This document shows positions 31,077 through 39,883 of a stretch of DNA of 64,000 bases, in pieces. Position 1 is the first letter of the stretch; each line of letters starts with the position of its first letter. The notes under the pieces were generated by a model. The model saw only the letters and a program-made list of their open reading frames with translations. It had not been told where the DNA came from and made no database searches. A program made the translations under genes and the position numbers. Location: contig NZ_CP011058.1 of the NCBI RefSeq assembly GCF_000961095.1, forward strand, positions 955,501 through 1,019,500, given 5' to 3'. This DNA comes from Paenibacillus beijingensis (lineage in GTDB: Bacteria > Bacillota > Bacilli > Paenibacillales > Paenibacillaceae).

Positions 31077-32474
31077 TTAAGTATTCCCCCCGGAGGACCA
31101 AAACTTATCGACAATCTGCTGCCCTTCGGTTTGCATCGAGGCAAGAGCTTCATCCAGCGTCTTGTTTCCTGCGACCAGCTCCTTCTGCTCGCGGGTAATC
31201 ATCTCATCCAATGCGGTATGGACGGAACGGGGGATGGATTCCCGAATCAGCGGCGTCTTCACCGGCATCAGCTGAAACAGCTTCTTCATCTGCGGATCGG
31301 TATTCATCGTTAGATAGGACATCCTGGCGGATATTCCGTCTGTACCCGAAAGCAGCTTGGCCATATAATCGCCTGTCATGAACTTGACGACTTCCCAAGC
31401 GTCGGCCTTATTCTCGGCAGCTGCCGGGATGGCCAATATGTCCACAACGACGAAGCCGGCTATCCGACCGGGATCGGCGGAATTGACCGGTGCAAATACT
31501 CCCCCCGTCTCAAACGAATCTTTCTTGCACTGTTTGATGCCATCGATCGTCATTGCCGCTTTTCCTTTGCCGAACAAGTCCGCCTCCTTCATCGCATCCT
31601 CGTCAAAATAGGCCTCATTCCCTTCAATCCTTTCCTTCATCTCCTTCACTCCGAAGGCTCCCTGCCTATACCCTTCCAGGACGGATGAATAGATGGATTT
31701 CCAGGCCGGGGTATTCAACGTAACGGTGCGGCTGTCGCTTCCGAGCTGCTGAATCCCTTCAGTCCATGCCACTCTGGCAACGTAGCTGCCCAAGCCGTTT
31801 GCGCCCATCGAGTGGAAACCGACAATGCCTTCCTCGACCGCGCCGGCAGACACAAAGCGCGAGGCCAGACGGATGATATCGCTCCAGGCCATACCGTCTG
31901 CGGGCTCTTCCACCCCGTATTTGCGGAACAAATCCTTGTTGTAGCACAAGACTCTCGAATACAGCTGCGGAGCTAGTCCGTAGAGCCGGTTGTCGGGATT
32001 ATCTTTCAACTCCTCGATCGCGCCTTGCTGAAAGTCGCTTTCCCGTATTCCGTCCTTGCGCATATCGTCCGTCAAATCCGTCAAATAACCTTCGGAGGCT
32101 AAATAACGGTAATCATCGCCGTACGTATAGATGAGGTCCGGATGCTTTTCGTCCATCAACTTTGCAAGAAATTTTCTGTAATCCGTAATGTTGTAGTCCG
32201 CGGTACTGTATTCCGTCGGAATAATTTCCACCTGAAGATCCGGAAAAGCCGCTTCCAAGTAATCGCGAAGGCTGTGATTGTAACTGGCCTCATTGTAAAT
32301 GGCAATCCGCAGAGGCTCCTTGACTTCGGCAGGCTGTCCGCCTCCGCTGCATCCGGCCGCCAGCACAAGCATGGCGAGGCAGATGACCGCAAGCCGTGCG
32401 ATCTTCGGGCCGCTCCTGAAACGGAATCGCAGCATCCACGCCTTAACCTTTTTTCTATTCGAATTTGTCGACAT
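31077..32474 (-). CDS. Solute-binding family 1 lipoprotein, third gene of the ECF sigma cluster
   Basis: A 465-residue protein. A long basic N-terminus (about 1-27) precedes the signal segment and lipobox LVLAAGC with Cys42. The mature part is MalE-like, with LRIAIYNEASYNHSLRDYLE at its start, a LIYTYGDDYRYLAS segment and ADAWEVVKFMTGDYMAKLL near the end. It begins seven bases after the preceding membrane-tethered solute-binding gene, so the two are translated from one mRNA with the sigma factor. No permease or ATPase is near. It may present ligand to, or bind a partner with, the tethered binding domain; direct transport use seems less likely. Confidence 0.9.
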   Translation of the reverse strand: MSTNSNRKKVKAWMLRFRFRSGPKIARLAVICLAMLVLAAGCSGGGQPAEVKEPLRIAIYNEASYNHSLRDYLEAAFPDLQVEIIPTEYSTADYNITDYRKFLAKLMDEKHPDLIYTYGDDYRYLASEGYLTDLTDDMRKDGIRESDFQQGAIEELKDNPDNRLYGLAPQLYSRVLCYNKDLFRKYGVEEPADGMAWSDIIRLASRFVSAGAVEEGIVGFHSMGANGLGSYVARVAWTEGIQQLGSDSRTVTLNTPAWKSIYSSVLEGYRQGAFGVKEMKERIEGNEAYFDEDAMKEADLFGKGKAAMTIDGIKQCKKDSFETGGVFAPVNSADPGRIAGFVVVDILAIPAAAENKADAWEVVKFMTGDYMAKLLSGTDGISARMSYLTMNTDPQMKKLFQLMPVKTPLIRESIPRSVHTALDEMITREQKELVAGNKTLDEALASMQTEGQQIVDKFWSSGGNT

Positions 32475-32481
32475 TTTACAC

Positions 32482-34038
32482 TCACCCCCCGCCGGACTCC
32501 TTCTGCGCTGCGCTGTTCAATGCTTTCTGCACACTGTCCTGCACCTGCTCAAGCGCCTTCTCCACCGGCAGCTTCCCTGCTGCGACCTCCGCCATCAGCC
32601 TTGTACCATCGTTGTAAAAGCTGCTTCTGCCGCTCATGGACACCGGATCCGTACTCCATTTCTTCGCATAAAAATCAGGATCGGCTTTCAGCTTATAGAA
32701 CGCTTCTTTCTGCTCAGGCTCCAGCCATTTCAGTTCCGACTCCCTTGCCAGCACATTTGAATACATGTTGTTAATGCGGCGCGCCAATTCTTTTCCTGCT
32801 ACAAATTTGACGAATTCCCATGCCGCCTTGGAATTGGCCGATTCGGCGTTCACCGCATAAACGGTATCCAAGCGAAAACTTGCCGACACGTCCCCTCTGG
32901 CCTTGCCGACCGGCTCGGTAACGGAGATCCAGTTCAGTTTTTTCCCCGATTGCTCCTGCGAAAGCATATAAGCGTAAAAAGAACTCCCGATCCGCATTGC
33001 AGCTTTTCCGTTCTGGAACGGGTCCGTTTCCGCGGCCTGCTTGATCGTATAGTTTTTCCCCTTAAGCGGATTGGGAGCATTGTAAATCCAGCCCTGCTGC
33101 ACGCCGTCGGCAACTTTGGCCCACAGCCCCGCCCATGCCGGCGTATCCGCCGTCGCCTGCAGCTTGTCCGAATTGAAAGGCTGCAGCCCTTCCGTCGTTC
33201 CCGCCATTTGCACGAGGCTGAACGGATTGTCCAAATCCGGACCGATCAGCCCGGCGGTGCCCGTCCCTGCAAAACGCTGCGCCAGCGCCAGCACCTCGTC
33301 CCAGGTCATGCCGTCCTCAGGCAGCGCAATGCCGTTCCGCTCAAATAAATCTTTGTTCACAAAAATCGCAGCCGTGTCAAACGAATTCGCAAGTCCGTAC
33401 AGTTGACCGCCGCCGCCGAGTTCCCGCAGCGTATCCGTCACCGGCTTAAACATGCCGTCCAGATCGAATTTGTCGTTATTGATCCATGCGTCGAGCGCCT
33501 GCAGCCGCCCTTGCTGCGCCAGCTTGCCGAATGTACCGGAATCGGTCACGATGACATCGGGTTTTTGCCCGGCAATCCACTTCTCCAGCTCGTCCTCGCT
33601 GCTCACGCTTCCATCGCGGGGAGGCTGCACAACGGTAAAGTGCACGCCGGGATGGCGGATCACGAACGGATTGCCGATAAAGCTCATAAAACTTACAGTA
33701 TCCTGATTCTGCGAATACACCTTTAGCTCGATATCGCCCTCTGCGGCCAGCGGATCGCTGCGCAGCGCGGACGGGGCATCCGCAGCGTATGCGGGGACAT
33801 TTTCGGACGACTTCCAGTTGTCCCTCAGCATAATCCCGCCCAGCAGCAGGGCGCATACGATGACAAACGCTGCGGCAGGACGCATATATGTTCTTCGATG
33901 TCCGCCTCCCATTCTGACCCTCTCCCTCACCTTCTGTTCAAGCTCTGAGGTGAACCCGCTCTTGATAAACGGACGGCCGGACAATTTGCGTTCCCAGTCC
34001 TGATGAGCCTCGGGGCCGTTCCTGTTCCGATCTTTCAT
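32482..34038 (-). CDS. Membrane-tethered solute-binding protein with anti-sigma-like cytoplasmic tail
   Basis: A 518-residue protein in three parts: a polar N-terminal tail (1-51, with DWERKLSGRPFIKSGFTSEL and a helix ELEQKVRERVR), one membrane span (about 52-70), and an extracellular MalE-like solute-binding domain (about 95-510, with PDVIVTDSGTFGKLAQ and SKAAWEFVKFVAGKELARRI). There is no lipobox cysteine. The ATG at 34038 overlaps the sigma-factor stop as ATGA, the usual coupling of an ECF sigma gene with its anti-sigma gene. The tail has the length and W..KL..RPF...GFT pattern I associate with short Paenibacillus anti-sigma tails. I infer an anti-sigma factor whose sensor is a sugar-type binding domain. 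Frames extending upstream to 34380 are shadows of the sigma gene. Confidence 0.8.
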   Translation of the reverse strand: MKDRNRNGPEAHQDWERKLSGRPFIKSGFTSELEQKVRERVRMGGGHRRTYMRPAAAFVIVCALLLGGIMLRDNWKSSENVPAYAADAPSALRSDPLAAEGDIELKVYSQNQDTVSFMSFIGNPFVIRHPGVHFTVVQPPRDGSVSSEDELEKWIAGQKPDVIVTDSGTFGKLAQQGRLQALDAWINNDKFDLDGMFKPVTDTLRELGGGGQLYGLANSFDTAAIFVNKDLFERNGIALPEDGMTWDEVLALAQRFAGTGTAGLIGPDLDNPFSLVQMAGTTEGLQPFNSDKLQATADTPAWAGLWAKVADGVQQGWIYNAPNPLKGKNYTIKQAAETDPFQNGKAAMRIGSSFYAYMLSQEQSGKKLNWISVTEPVGKARGDVSASFRLDTVYAVNAESANSKAAWEFVKFVAGKELARRINNMYSNVLARESELKWLEPEQKEAFYKLKADPDFYAKKWSTDPVSMSGRSSFYNDGTRLMAEVAAGKLPVEKALEQVQDSVQKALNSAAQKESGGG

Positions 34039-34589
34039 GTCCGCTCCTCCTCCCCTGTTTCGTTGCCCAGCTTGCGGCTGACGGCGGCGCGGGCCCGGTG
34101 CAGCCGCGACTTGACCGTCCCGGCCGAAATCCCGAGCAGCTCCGCAATCTCCTCCTGCTTGAGCCCATAATGGGCGTGAAGCAGCAGCACCTCGCGCAGC
34201 TTGTCCGACAGCGACATGACGACCGACCAGATCTCGCCGGTCATTTGCTGCGAGAGCGCCTCCCGTTCCGCCGACGGTCCCGCGTCCTTCTCCCGCCAAT
34301 AGGCGACCAGCTTCACGCGGCGCAGCCAGGCGGACCGGAGCGCATCGCGCGCGGTGTTGCGGGTGATGGAGAGCAGCCACGTCTTGACGCTGGACTGTCC
34401 GCGGAACGTATACAACCGGTTATATACTTTCACGAACACGTCCTGGGAAATATCGTCCGCAAGCTCGCGGCGGCGGGTGAGAAAGAACGCATAGTTCCAT
34501 ACGTCCGTTCCATAAGCTGTCATCAGCTCATTGAGGACGGCTCCGCGGTCCAAACCGTCCGTCATGTCCTGCAAATAATCGAATTGCAC
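34035..34589 (-). CDS. ECF-type RNA polymerase sigma factor
   Basis: A protein of 184 residues from the GTG at 34589 (GAGGTG six bases before); an ATG at 34565 is an alternative. Region 2 is visible in WNYAFFLTRRRELADDISQD and VFVKVYNRLYTFRG, with the -10 recognition segment SSVKTWLLSITRNTARDALR. Region 4 contains LREVLLLHAHYGLKQEEIAE followed by LLGISAGTVKSRLHRARAAV. An upstream GGAAC-N16-CGTC promoter suggests self-activation. The gene overlaps its presumed anti-sigma gene by four bases. The targets are unknown, but its own operon is a likely one. Confidence 0.93.
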   Translation of the reverse strand: MQFDYLQDMTDGLDRGAVLNELMTAYGTDVWNYAFFLTRRRELADDISQDVFVKVYNRLYTFRGQSSVKTWLLSITRNTARDALRSAWLRRVKLVAYWREKDAGPSAEREALSQQMTGEIWSVVMSLSDKLREVLLLHAHYGLKQEEIAELLGISAGTVKSRLHRARAAVSRKLGNETGEEERT

Positions 34590-34609
34590 TCCGTTCACCT
34601 CGGCAAGTA

Positions 34610-34634
34610 GACGATTGATATCTGAAAAGGTTCC
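34610..34634 (-). promoter_or_regulatory. ECF-type promoter of the sigma operon
   Basis: On the minus strand GGAAC (34634-34630) and CGTC (34613-34610) are separated by 16 bases, the classical spacing of ECF sigma promoters. Transcription would begin near 34603, leaving a very short leader with GAGGTG (34601-34596) and a GTG start at 34589. This also supports the short start chosen for the sigma factor. Confidence 0.65.
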
Positions 34635-34751
34635 CTTTTGCTTCTTACTTCTTTTTTCATTGGCGCGTTCGGCACATCCGGCCCATCCAGTGCATCCAGC
34701 GCATCCGGCCTCCTCTTTTACAGTTGCGGGGTCCGAACCTTCGCACAAGCA

Positions 34752-34795
34752 AAAGGGCCGTCCCAGGCGGTCGTCGACCATCGGGGACGGCCCTT
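34752..34795 (-). terminator. Terminator of the MFS transporter gene
   Basis: AAAGGGCCGTCCC pairs with GGGACGGCCCTTT around a hairpin containing GGTCGTCGACC. It lies about 40 bases after the MFS stop and just upstream of the ECF operon promoter, insulating the latter. Confidence 0.8.
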
Positions 34796-34832
34796 TGCCG
34801 CACCGTTTCTTGTTCCTTATTCCTTTTAATCC

Positions 34833-36059
34833 TTATTCCCTGCGGTCTTTCGGCAGCAGAATGGCGAGCACGCCAACGAGCGGCAGGAAGCTGCACCAGG
34901 TCATCACCGAAGCCAGACCGTACCGGTCGGCAAGCGTGCCGAGCACGACCGCTCCGAGCGCGCCCATGCCGAAGGCGAAGCCGGTAATGAGTCCCGACGC
35001 CATGCCGACCTTGCCGGGCATCAGCTCCTGCGCGTACACGACGCTGACGGAGAAGCCGGACATCAGCACGAACCCGAGCACGGCCGCTGTCGGGTATACC
35101 CAGTAAAGCGGCAGGTGCGGGAGCAGCAGGGCGAACGGCGCCGAGCCGGCAACGGACCAGAACATCATGTTTTTGCGTCCGAACCGGTCGGCAAGCATGC
35201 CACCGAAGAACGTTCCCGCCACGCCGGCCACCATGAACAAATAGAGCGGCACCTGCGCCAGCTTCGTCGACAGCCCGTAGTGATCCATCATATAAAACTG
35301 GTGAAAGCTGCCGATGGCCGCTCCGTACCAGGATCGGACGAAGACGAGCAGAATGAGCAGCCCGAGCGCAAAAGCGACCGTATTGCGACCGCTCTGCAAT
35401 TGTCCGGATGCCGCAGCCGCTCCGGCGGCCGGCTTCTTCTTGGCCGGCTTGCCGTTCTCCTTCAGCTGCTCGGAGTACCACGGTACGACCTTAAGCAGCA
35501 CGACGATGGCGGCCGCAGCCAGCAGCGTGCCGAATACGGCTCCGTGCTGTCCGAGCGGTATGAAGATGAACATCGTCATTAGCGGACCGAGCGACTGGCC
35601 GAAGTTGCCTCCGACCTGGTAGATCGATTGTGCGAGTCCGCGGCGCGCCCCCGCCGCAAAGTATACGACGCGGGAGCCTTCGGGGTGAAAGACGGCGGAG
35701 CCGAGACCGACGAAGACGACCGATGCGATAACCGCGGGAAAATTCGGCGCGAAAGCAAGGCCGGCCATGCCGATCAGGCTGCACCCCATGCCGGCGGGCA
35801 GCATCCACGGAGCCGGCCGTTTGTCGGAAATAATCCCGATGGCCGGCTGCATCACCGAGGAGGTCATATTTAACGTAAATGCGATCCATCCGACCTGCGT
35901 AAAGTTAAGGTCGAGCGCTTTTTCCAAAACGGGAAACAATGCCGTCACGACCGACTGCATCGAGTCGTTGAGCATATGTACGGCGCTGATGGCGATCAGA
36001 ATAAAGTAGACGGCCCCGGTACGGACCGCGCCGATCCGGGCCGATTGCAGCGATGACAT
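34833..36059 (-). CDS. MFS transporter, Fsr (fosmidomycin resistance) family
   Basis: A 408-residue protein with about twelve membrane spans. Family marks are AVHMLNDSMQSVVTALFPVL near the N-terminus, IGIISDKRPAPWMLPAGM after span two, and GSAVFHPEGSRVVYFAAG with YQVGGNFGQSLGPL. Fsr-type proteins are drug/proton antiporters or exporters of unknown natural substrates. The ATG at 36059 follows AAAGGAAG by eleven bases; a TTG at 36068 is too close to it. It is a single-gene unit. Confidence 0.9.
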   Translation of the reverse strand: MSSLQSARIGAVRTGAVYFILIAISAVHMLNDSMQSVVTALFPVLEKALDLNFTQVGWIAFTLNMTSSVMQPAIGIISDKRPAPWMLPAGMGCSLIGMAGLAFAPNFPAVIASVVFVGLGSAVFHPEGSRVVYFAAGARRGLAQSIYQVGGNFGQSLGPLMTMFIFIPLGQHGAVFGTLLAAAAIVVLLKVVPWYSEQLKENGKPAKKKPAAGAAAASGQLQSGRNTVAFALGLLILLVFVRSWYGAAIGSFHQFYMMDHYGLSTKLAQVPLYLFMVAGVAGTFFGGMLADRFGRKNMMFWSVAGSAPFALLLPHLPLYWVYPTAAVLGFVLMSGFSVSVVYAQELMPGKVGMASGLITGFAFGMGALGAVVLGTLADRYGLASVMTWCSFLPLVGVLAILLPKDRRE

Positions 36060-36150
36060 GTGTAGCAAAACTTCCTTTCTCGTATGAATGCCGTAACAAC
36101 GTTCAAAATTTGTAAATAATGCGCAAATAGACCGTTTTTGCCTGCCTGCT

Positions 36151-37275
36151 TCAACGTATCATGACGCTCTCGTCCGTCTGCGGATCAAGCTCCGAAAAAC
36201 CGGACGCATACCGGCTTGCCGACGCCGAGGAAGCCGTCCGTTTGCCGTAGCCGGCCCGTTCCGGATCGCGCTGGAACACAATGACCGCATCGCTGCCCTG
36301 ATTCGCCGCCAGCAGCCATCTGCCGTCCGGCGAAAGCGCGAAATGGCGCGGATTCTGTCCGCCGGAGGGAACGTGTTCCACCGGCGTCAGCTCGCCGGTT
36401 CCTTCAGCGATCGAGAAGACGGCAATGCTGTCGTGTCCGCGGTTGGACACATACAAAAACCGGCCGCAAGGCGACAGCGCAACTTCCGCGGAGAAGCTGA
36501 CGCCCTCGAAGTCCTCCGGCAGCGAAGACACCGTCTGCACCGGCGTCAGCGTCCCGGATTCGCGGTCCACGTGCAGCACGGCCACGGACGAATCCAGTTC
36601 GCCGAGCACGTAAGCGTACGGCAGATCCCTATGAAACGCCGCGTGGCGCGGGCCCGAACCGGGCGCAAGCTTGAAGACGCGGTGCGCATGCAGGCTGAGG
36701 CCGTCTTCGGAAGGCTTGTAGATATGCAGCGAATCGGTTCCCAAATCCGCAATATAAACAAACGGCGCACCTTCGAATGCCCGAATGCTGTGCGGATGCG
36801 ATTTTTCCTGCCGGTCCGGATTCGGCCCTGCATGCCCCTCGCACCCGATCACCTGCGAAGCGGGCAGCAGCCCGCCGTCCTCGTCAATCGGCAGCACCGC
36901 GGCGGTAGAGCCGCTGTAATTGCAAACATAAACGCTGTTCCCCGATGCGGAAACGCTCACAAAACAAGGATGCTCCCCGTGGGTCAGCTGGTCGCCGATC
37001 AGCTCCAGCTCTCCCGAACCTGGAGCAATGGACAACGCGTAGACCGAGCCTCCCGGCTCTCCGTGCGACTCCGCGGTTTCGCTGACCGCGTACAAGGTCC
37101 GTCCGTCAGGATGCACGGCCAGAAAGGAAGCTTCCTCAATGCCGGCAAGCCGCTGCTTAATGGAAATTGTCCCGCCGGTTTCATCAAAGCCGCACACATA
37201 AAGGTTCGGCTCCGCAGATCCCCCGTAACAACCGATATAAACGATACCCGAATAGAGTTTCTGTTCCGTTGCCAC
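36151..37275 (-). CDS. Lactonase family beta-propeller protein (6-phosphogluconolactonase-like)
   Basis: A 374-residue seven-bladed propeller of the YkgB/Pgl type, which hydrolyses 6-phosphogluconolactone in the pentose phosphate pathway. Marks include YIGCYGG at the start, FLAVHPDGRTLYAVSE, RHAAFHRDLPYAYVLGE and PRHFALSPDGRWLLAANQ. It starts at GTG with AAAGGCGGA six bases upstream. The tail (about 345-374) is Ser/Ala-rich and variable. zwf and gnd, the flanking pathway steps, lie 12 kb away. Some family members act on other lactones. Confidence 0.88.
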   Translation of the reverse strand: MATEQKLYSGIVYIGCYGGSAEPNLYVCGFDETGGTISIKQRLAGIEEASFLAVHPDGRTLYAVSETAESHGEPGGSVYALSIAPGSGELELIGDQLTHGEHPCFVSVSASGNSVYVCNYSGSTAAVLPIDEDGGLLPASQVIGCEGHAGPNPDRQEKSHPHSIRAFEGAPFVYIADLGTDSLHIYKPSEDGLSLHAHRVFKLAPGSGPRHAAFHRDLPYAYVLGELDSSVAVLHVDRESGTLTPVQTVSSLPEDFEGVSFSAEVALSPCGRFLYVSNRGHDSIAVFSIAEGTGELTPVEHVPSGGQNPRHFALSPDGRWLLAANQGSDAVIVFQRDPERAGYGKRTASSASASRYASGFSELDPQTDESVMIR

Positions 37276-37572
37276 AAGATTTCCGCCTTTCTTGCGCCAA
37301 AGCTATTATTGGGGCTAGCATTTTGAAGTGACAATACCATACCTTGGCAAAACTGACAACTTCCGCGATGGGGCGGATTCTCCGATTTTAAACCGTTATT
37401 CTCAATTATCCGCCGCTGTCTGTGCGCGCTCGGATAAATATAGACGCCTGGAACGGGCGCACTTTTTTCGGCTGACAGAAGACGACAAACTTGTAGTTGG
37501 AGGTCGAAAAAAAAGGTAATATAGAGATAGAACATCGTCATAATCGAAGATTTGGTGCGAGGAGTTTGGTTG
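37276..37572. other. Divergent intergenic region, no gene seen
   Basis: About 300 bases between the lactonase gene and the coiled-coil protein gene. An AT-rich stretch (GGTAATATAGAGATAGAACATCG, centred near 37525) may carry the promoter of the plus-strand pair. Nothing else is identifiable. Confidence 0.4.
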
Positions 37573-38079
37573 ATGCGAAACATGTTTAAAGCGGCGCTGA
37601 CATTTGTCGCGCTATTCATCCTTTGGGCCGGACTTCCGTCTCATTCGGCGGAAGCTTCGCTGTATGACCGGATTAAAGATATCTATAATACGCCCGACAA
37701 AGTGGACGAGCTGACCCGCCAGTATAACGATTCGATTCGTCAGATGGAGGAGCAGCAGAAGCAGATGGAAGAGCGCCAGCAGGAGATGCGTGCGGAGTTT
37801 GAAGCAAAGCAGCAGGCGCTGCAGCAGGAAAACGAGCAGTACCGCCAGCAAAATGCAAAGCTTGCGGAGCAGAACAGCGCCCTTGCACAGCAGAACGGAG
37901 CCCTCGCCGACCGGCTCGCCCAAATCGAAGAGAGACGCGCCGCCTTCGTGCGCAAAATCGTCACGTCCGTTCTCGTTGTAGCGGTCATGCTGCTCATTTA
38001 CATCGCGGCGATCCGCATCTGGCGGTACCGCGTTTGGCGCCGGCAAATGCGCGAAAGCGGCAGGACGGCGGGCCTATGA
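37573..38079 (+). CDS. Exported coiled-coil protein with C-terminal membrane span
   Basis: A 168-residue protein with no named family that I recognise. It has a signal peptide (about 1-27, ending SHSAEA), then a long coiled coil from about 38 to 130 made largely of Glu, Gln and Arg heptads (QMEEQQKQMEERQQEM), then a membrane span (about 133-152) and a short basic tail. The coiled coil would lie outside the membrane and could oligomerise. GCGAGGAG precedes the ATG at 37573. Its stop overlaps the next start (ATGA), so it is coupled with the AIM24-like protein. Confidence 0.75.
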   Translation: MRNMFKAALTFVALFILWAGLPSHSAEASLYDRIKDIYNTPDKVDELTRQYNDSIRQMEEQQKQMEERQQEMRAEFEAKQQALQQENEQYRQQNAKLAEQNSALAQQNGALADRLAQIEERRAAFVRKIVTSVLVVAVMLLIYIAAIRIWRYRVWRRQMRESGRTAGL

Positions 38080-38765
38080 ACATTACCTCCCCTCCCCCGC
38101 AAGGGCATGTGCGGCTGACGCTGAGCAGCGAGGAAGCGGTCCATGTGCTGCACACGAAAGCGATCATCGCCTACCGGGGCGCGCCCGGAAACCGAGAAGA
38201 CCGGTTTATGGACTTGGCCGGCGCCTACCGCAAGCGCAAATGGACGCGCGCCCGGCTTCAAGGGCCGTGCGAATTTTTGCTCGGCCTGCCGCAGGGCTGC
38301 ACGCTGGAGACAGTCGATATCGAAGCGGGGAGCGACCTTTTGTTCGATTTCCGCCATGTTATTTTTTTCAGTGACGGGATGACAACGAAGAGCCGGGTGC
38401 AAAAACTGAGAACGGCCTGGATTACGAAGGAGCTTGTACGGATGCAGTTTGGCGGTCCCGGAACGCTCGGCATCCTATCGCTGGGTGGCATCGCCGCCGT
38501 CCAGCTCCATCCCGAGCGGCCGCTCTATGTCGATGCGGGATCGCTCGTCGCGTTCCCCCACCACGCGGCCGTGAGGCTGTCGGTGTACGGAAACCCGCTT
38601 GCCAGCCAGCAGATGAACGTGCAGTGGGAACTGACGGGCAGCGGCCCCGCGCTCGTCCAGACGGGGCTGCAGGACCCCGACTTGATGGAGCAGCTGCGCG
38701 GCGATGGCGTATTCAAGCGGCTGCTGCGCGAGCTGCTGCCGTTCGGCAGCGTGTATATCAAGTAA
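38076..38765 (+). CDS. AIM24-like (TRAP-like fold) protein
   Basis: A 229-residue protein. Beta-rich sequence with a central FGGPGTLGILSLGG, then VDAGSLVAFPHHAAVRLSVY, resembles the AIM24/TIGR00266 family, whose members have a double-stranded beta-helix fold like the Trp RNA-binding attenuation protein. Function in bacteria is unknown. It is translationally coupled to the coiled-coil membrane protein before it, which suggests membrane association. A bidirectional terminator follows. Confidence 0.7.
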   Translation: MNITSPPPQGHVRLTLSSEEAVHVLHTKAIIAYRGAPGNREDRFMDLAGAYRKRKWTRARLQGPCEFLLGLPQGCTLETVDIEAGSDLLFDFRHVIFFSDGMTTKSRVQKLRTAWITKELVRMQFGGPGTLGILSLGGIAAVQLHPERPLYVDAGSLVAFPHHAAVRLSVYGNPLASQQMNVQWELTGSGPALVQTGLQDPDLMEQLRGDGVFKRLLRELLPFGSVYIK

Positions 38766-38772
38766 GACAGGA

Positions 38773-38805
38773 ATAGACGGTCCGCAGCTCAAGCGGACCG
38801 TCTAT
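38773..38805. terminator. Bidirectional terminator
   Basis: ATAGACGGTCCG and CGGACCGTCTAT pair perfectly over 12 bases around CAGCTCAAG. It lies between convergent genes and can serve both the AIM24-like and the monooxygenase genes. Confidence 0.85.
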
Positions 38806-38833
38806 TTAGTGCGGCTGCAGCCCGCTTTGGCAC

Positions 38834-39745
38834 TCACCGCAGAAGTTCGGCGGACAGCAGCTCCAGCGAGCGCTGACGGCGCGCGTAGTCGGCAATGGCG
38901 GTGACGAGCATCAGCTCGTCCGCGCTGCATTCGTCCGCGAGCCCCTTCAGCTCCGCCGCCAGCCGTGCCGGCGCTCCCGCGTACGACCGCCTGGCGCTGC
39001 CGGGGACGGGCGCGGGGCCGATGACTGGCATAGACGCCGCCAGCTCCGCCGCTTCGGCTTCCGATGGGGCGCATACCGCCCCGACGGCAACGATCGCCGT
39101 AGGCTCCTTGAGCCGGGCGGACGGCTGGAACGACTCGCGGTAGCGCCGTACAATCTCTCTTCCGTCATGGTCGCTCATAAACTGGCCGAACGCATAGCCG
39201 ATTCCAAGCTGCGCGGCCAGCTGCGCGCTCTTCGGGCTCGTGCCGAGCATCCACAGCTCCGGCGCATGCCGGGGGACCGGACGGGCGGTTACCGTCTCGC
39301 CTTCCACCTTGAACGATCCGTCCAGCAGCTCCGACAGCTCCCGCAGCGCATCCGGCAGCTTGAACACGCCCTCCAAATAGTTGGCGCTCAGCGCCATCGA
39401 CACTTGGGCCGAGCCTCCCGGGGCGCGTCCGACCCCCAAATCGATTCTGCCGGGATACAATGTCGCCAACAGATGGAACGCTTCGGCGATTTTGTACGGC
39501 TTGTAATAAGGCAGCAGCACCGCGCCGGATCCGATCCGCAGCGAGCTCGTATGCACGCCCAGATAAGCGAGCAGCACTTCCGGGCATGACGATGCAAGCG
39601 ACGGCATATCGTGGTGCTCCGAAACCCAGAAGCGGGTAAAGCCGCACCGTTCGGCCATTTGGGCCAGCTTAACCGATTGGCGGATCGCTTCGGCCGCATC
39701 CGCCCCTTCGAGCAGCGGCACCATATCGAGCAAACTTACACGCAA
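38834..39745 (-). CDS. LLM-class (luciferase-like) flavin-dependent monooxygenase
   Basis: A 303-residue TIM-barrel oxidoreductase that uses FMNH2 or F420-type flavin. Marks are MAERCGFTRFWVSEHHDMPS, RIGSGAVLLPYY, YPGRIDLGVGRAPGG and ELWMLGTSPKSAQLAA. It belongs to the MsnO8/YhbW-like group. The best start is TTG at 39745, eight bases after AAGGAGG, giving MRVSLLDMVPLLEG; the frame upstream to 39787 has no supporting site. The substrate is unknown. It stands alone on its strand. Confidence 0.88.
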   Translation of the reverse strand: MRVSLLDMVPLLEGADAAEAIRQSVKLAQMAERCGFTRFWVSEHHDMPSLASSCPEVLLAYLGVHTSSLRIGSGAVLLPYYKPYKIAEAFHLLATLYPGRIDLGVGRAPGGSAQVSMALSANYLEGVFKLPDALRELSELLDGSFKVEGETVTARPVPRHAPELWMLGTSPKSAQLAAQLGIGYAFGQFMSDHDGREIVRRYRESFQPSARLKEPTAIVAVGAVCAPSEAEAAELAASMPVIGPAPVPGSARRSYAGAPARLAAELKGLADECSADELMLVTAIADYARRQRSLELLSAELLR

Positions 39746-39883
39746 CAATATCGCCTCCTTGTTTCCTGCGCGCACCCTTTCGTTCACGATAACCTATCGG
39801 CTTCATGAATGACAACTCATCTTCAGATCGCGACATTTTTTTGCCCGGGATATCTTTTCAATCTGAACTGAATATGATAATAT

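Noticed and set aside
32482..34380. 632-residue form of the membrane solute-binding protein
   Set aside because: The extra N-terminal 114 residues are antisense-like junk over the sigma gene; ATG at 34038 overlaps the sigma stop.
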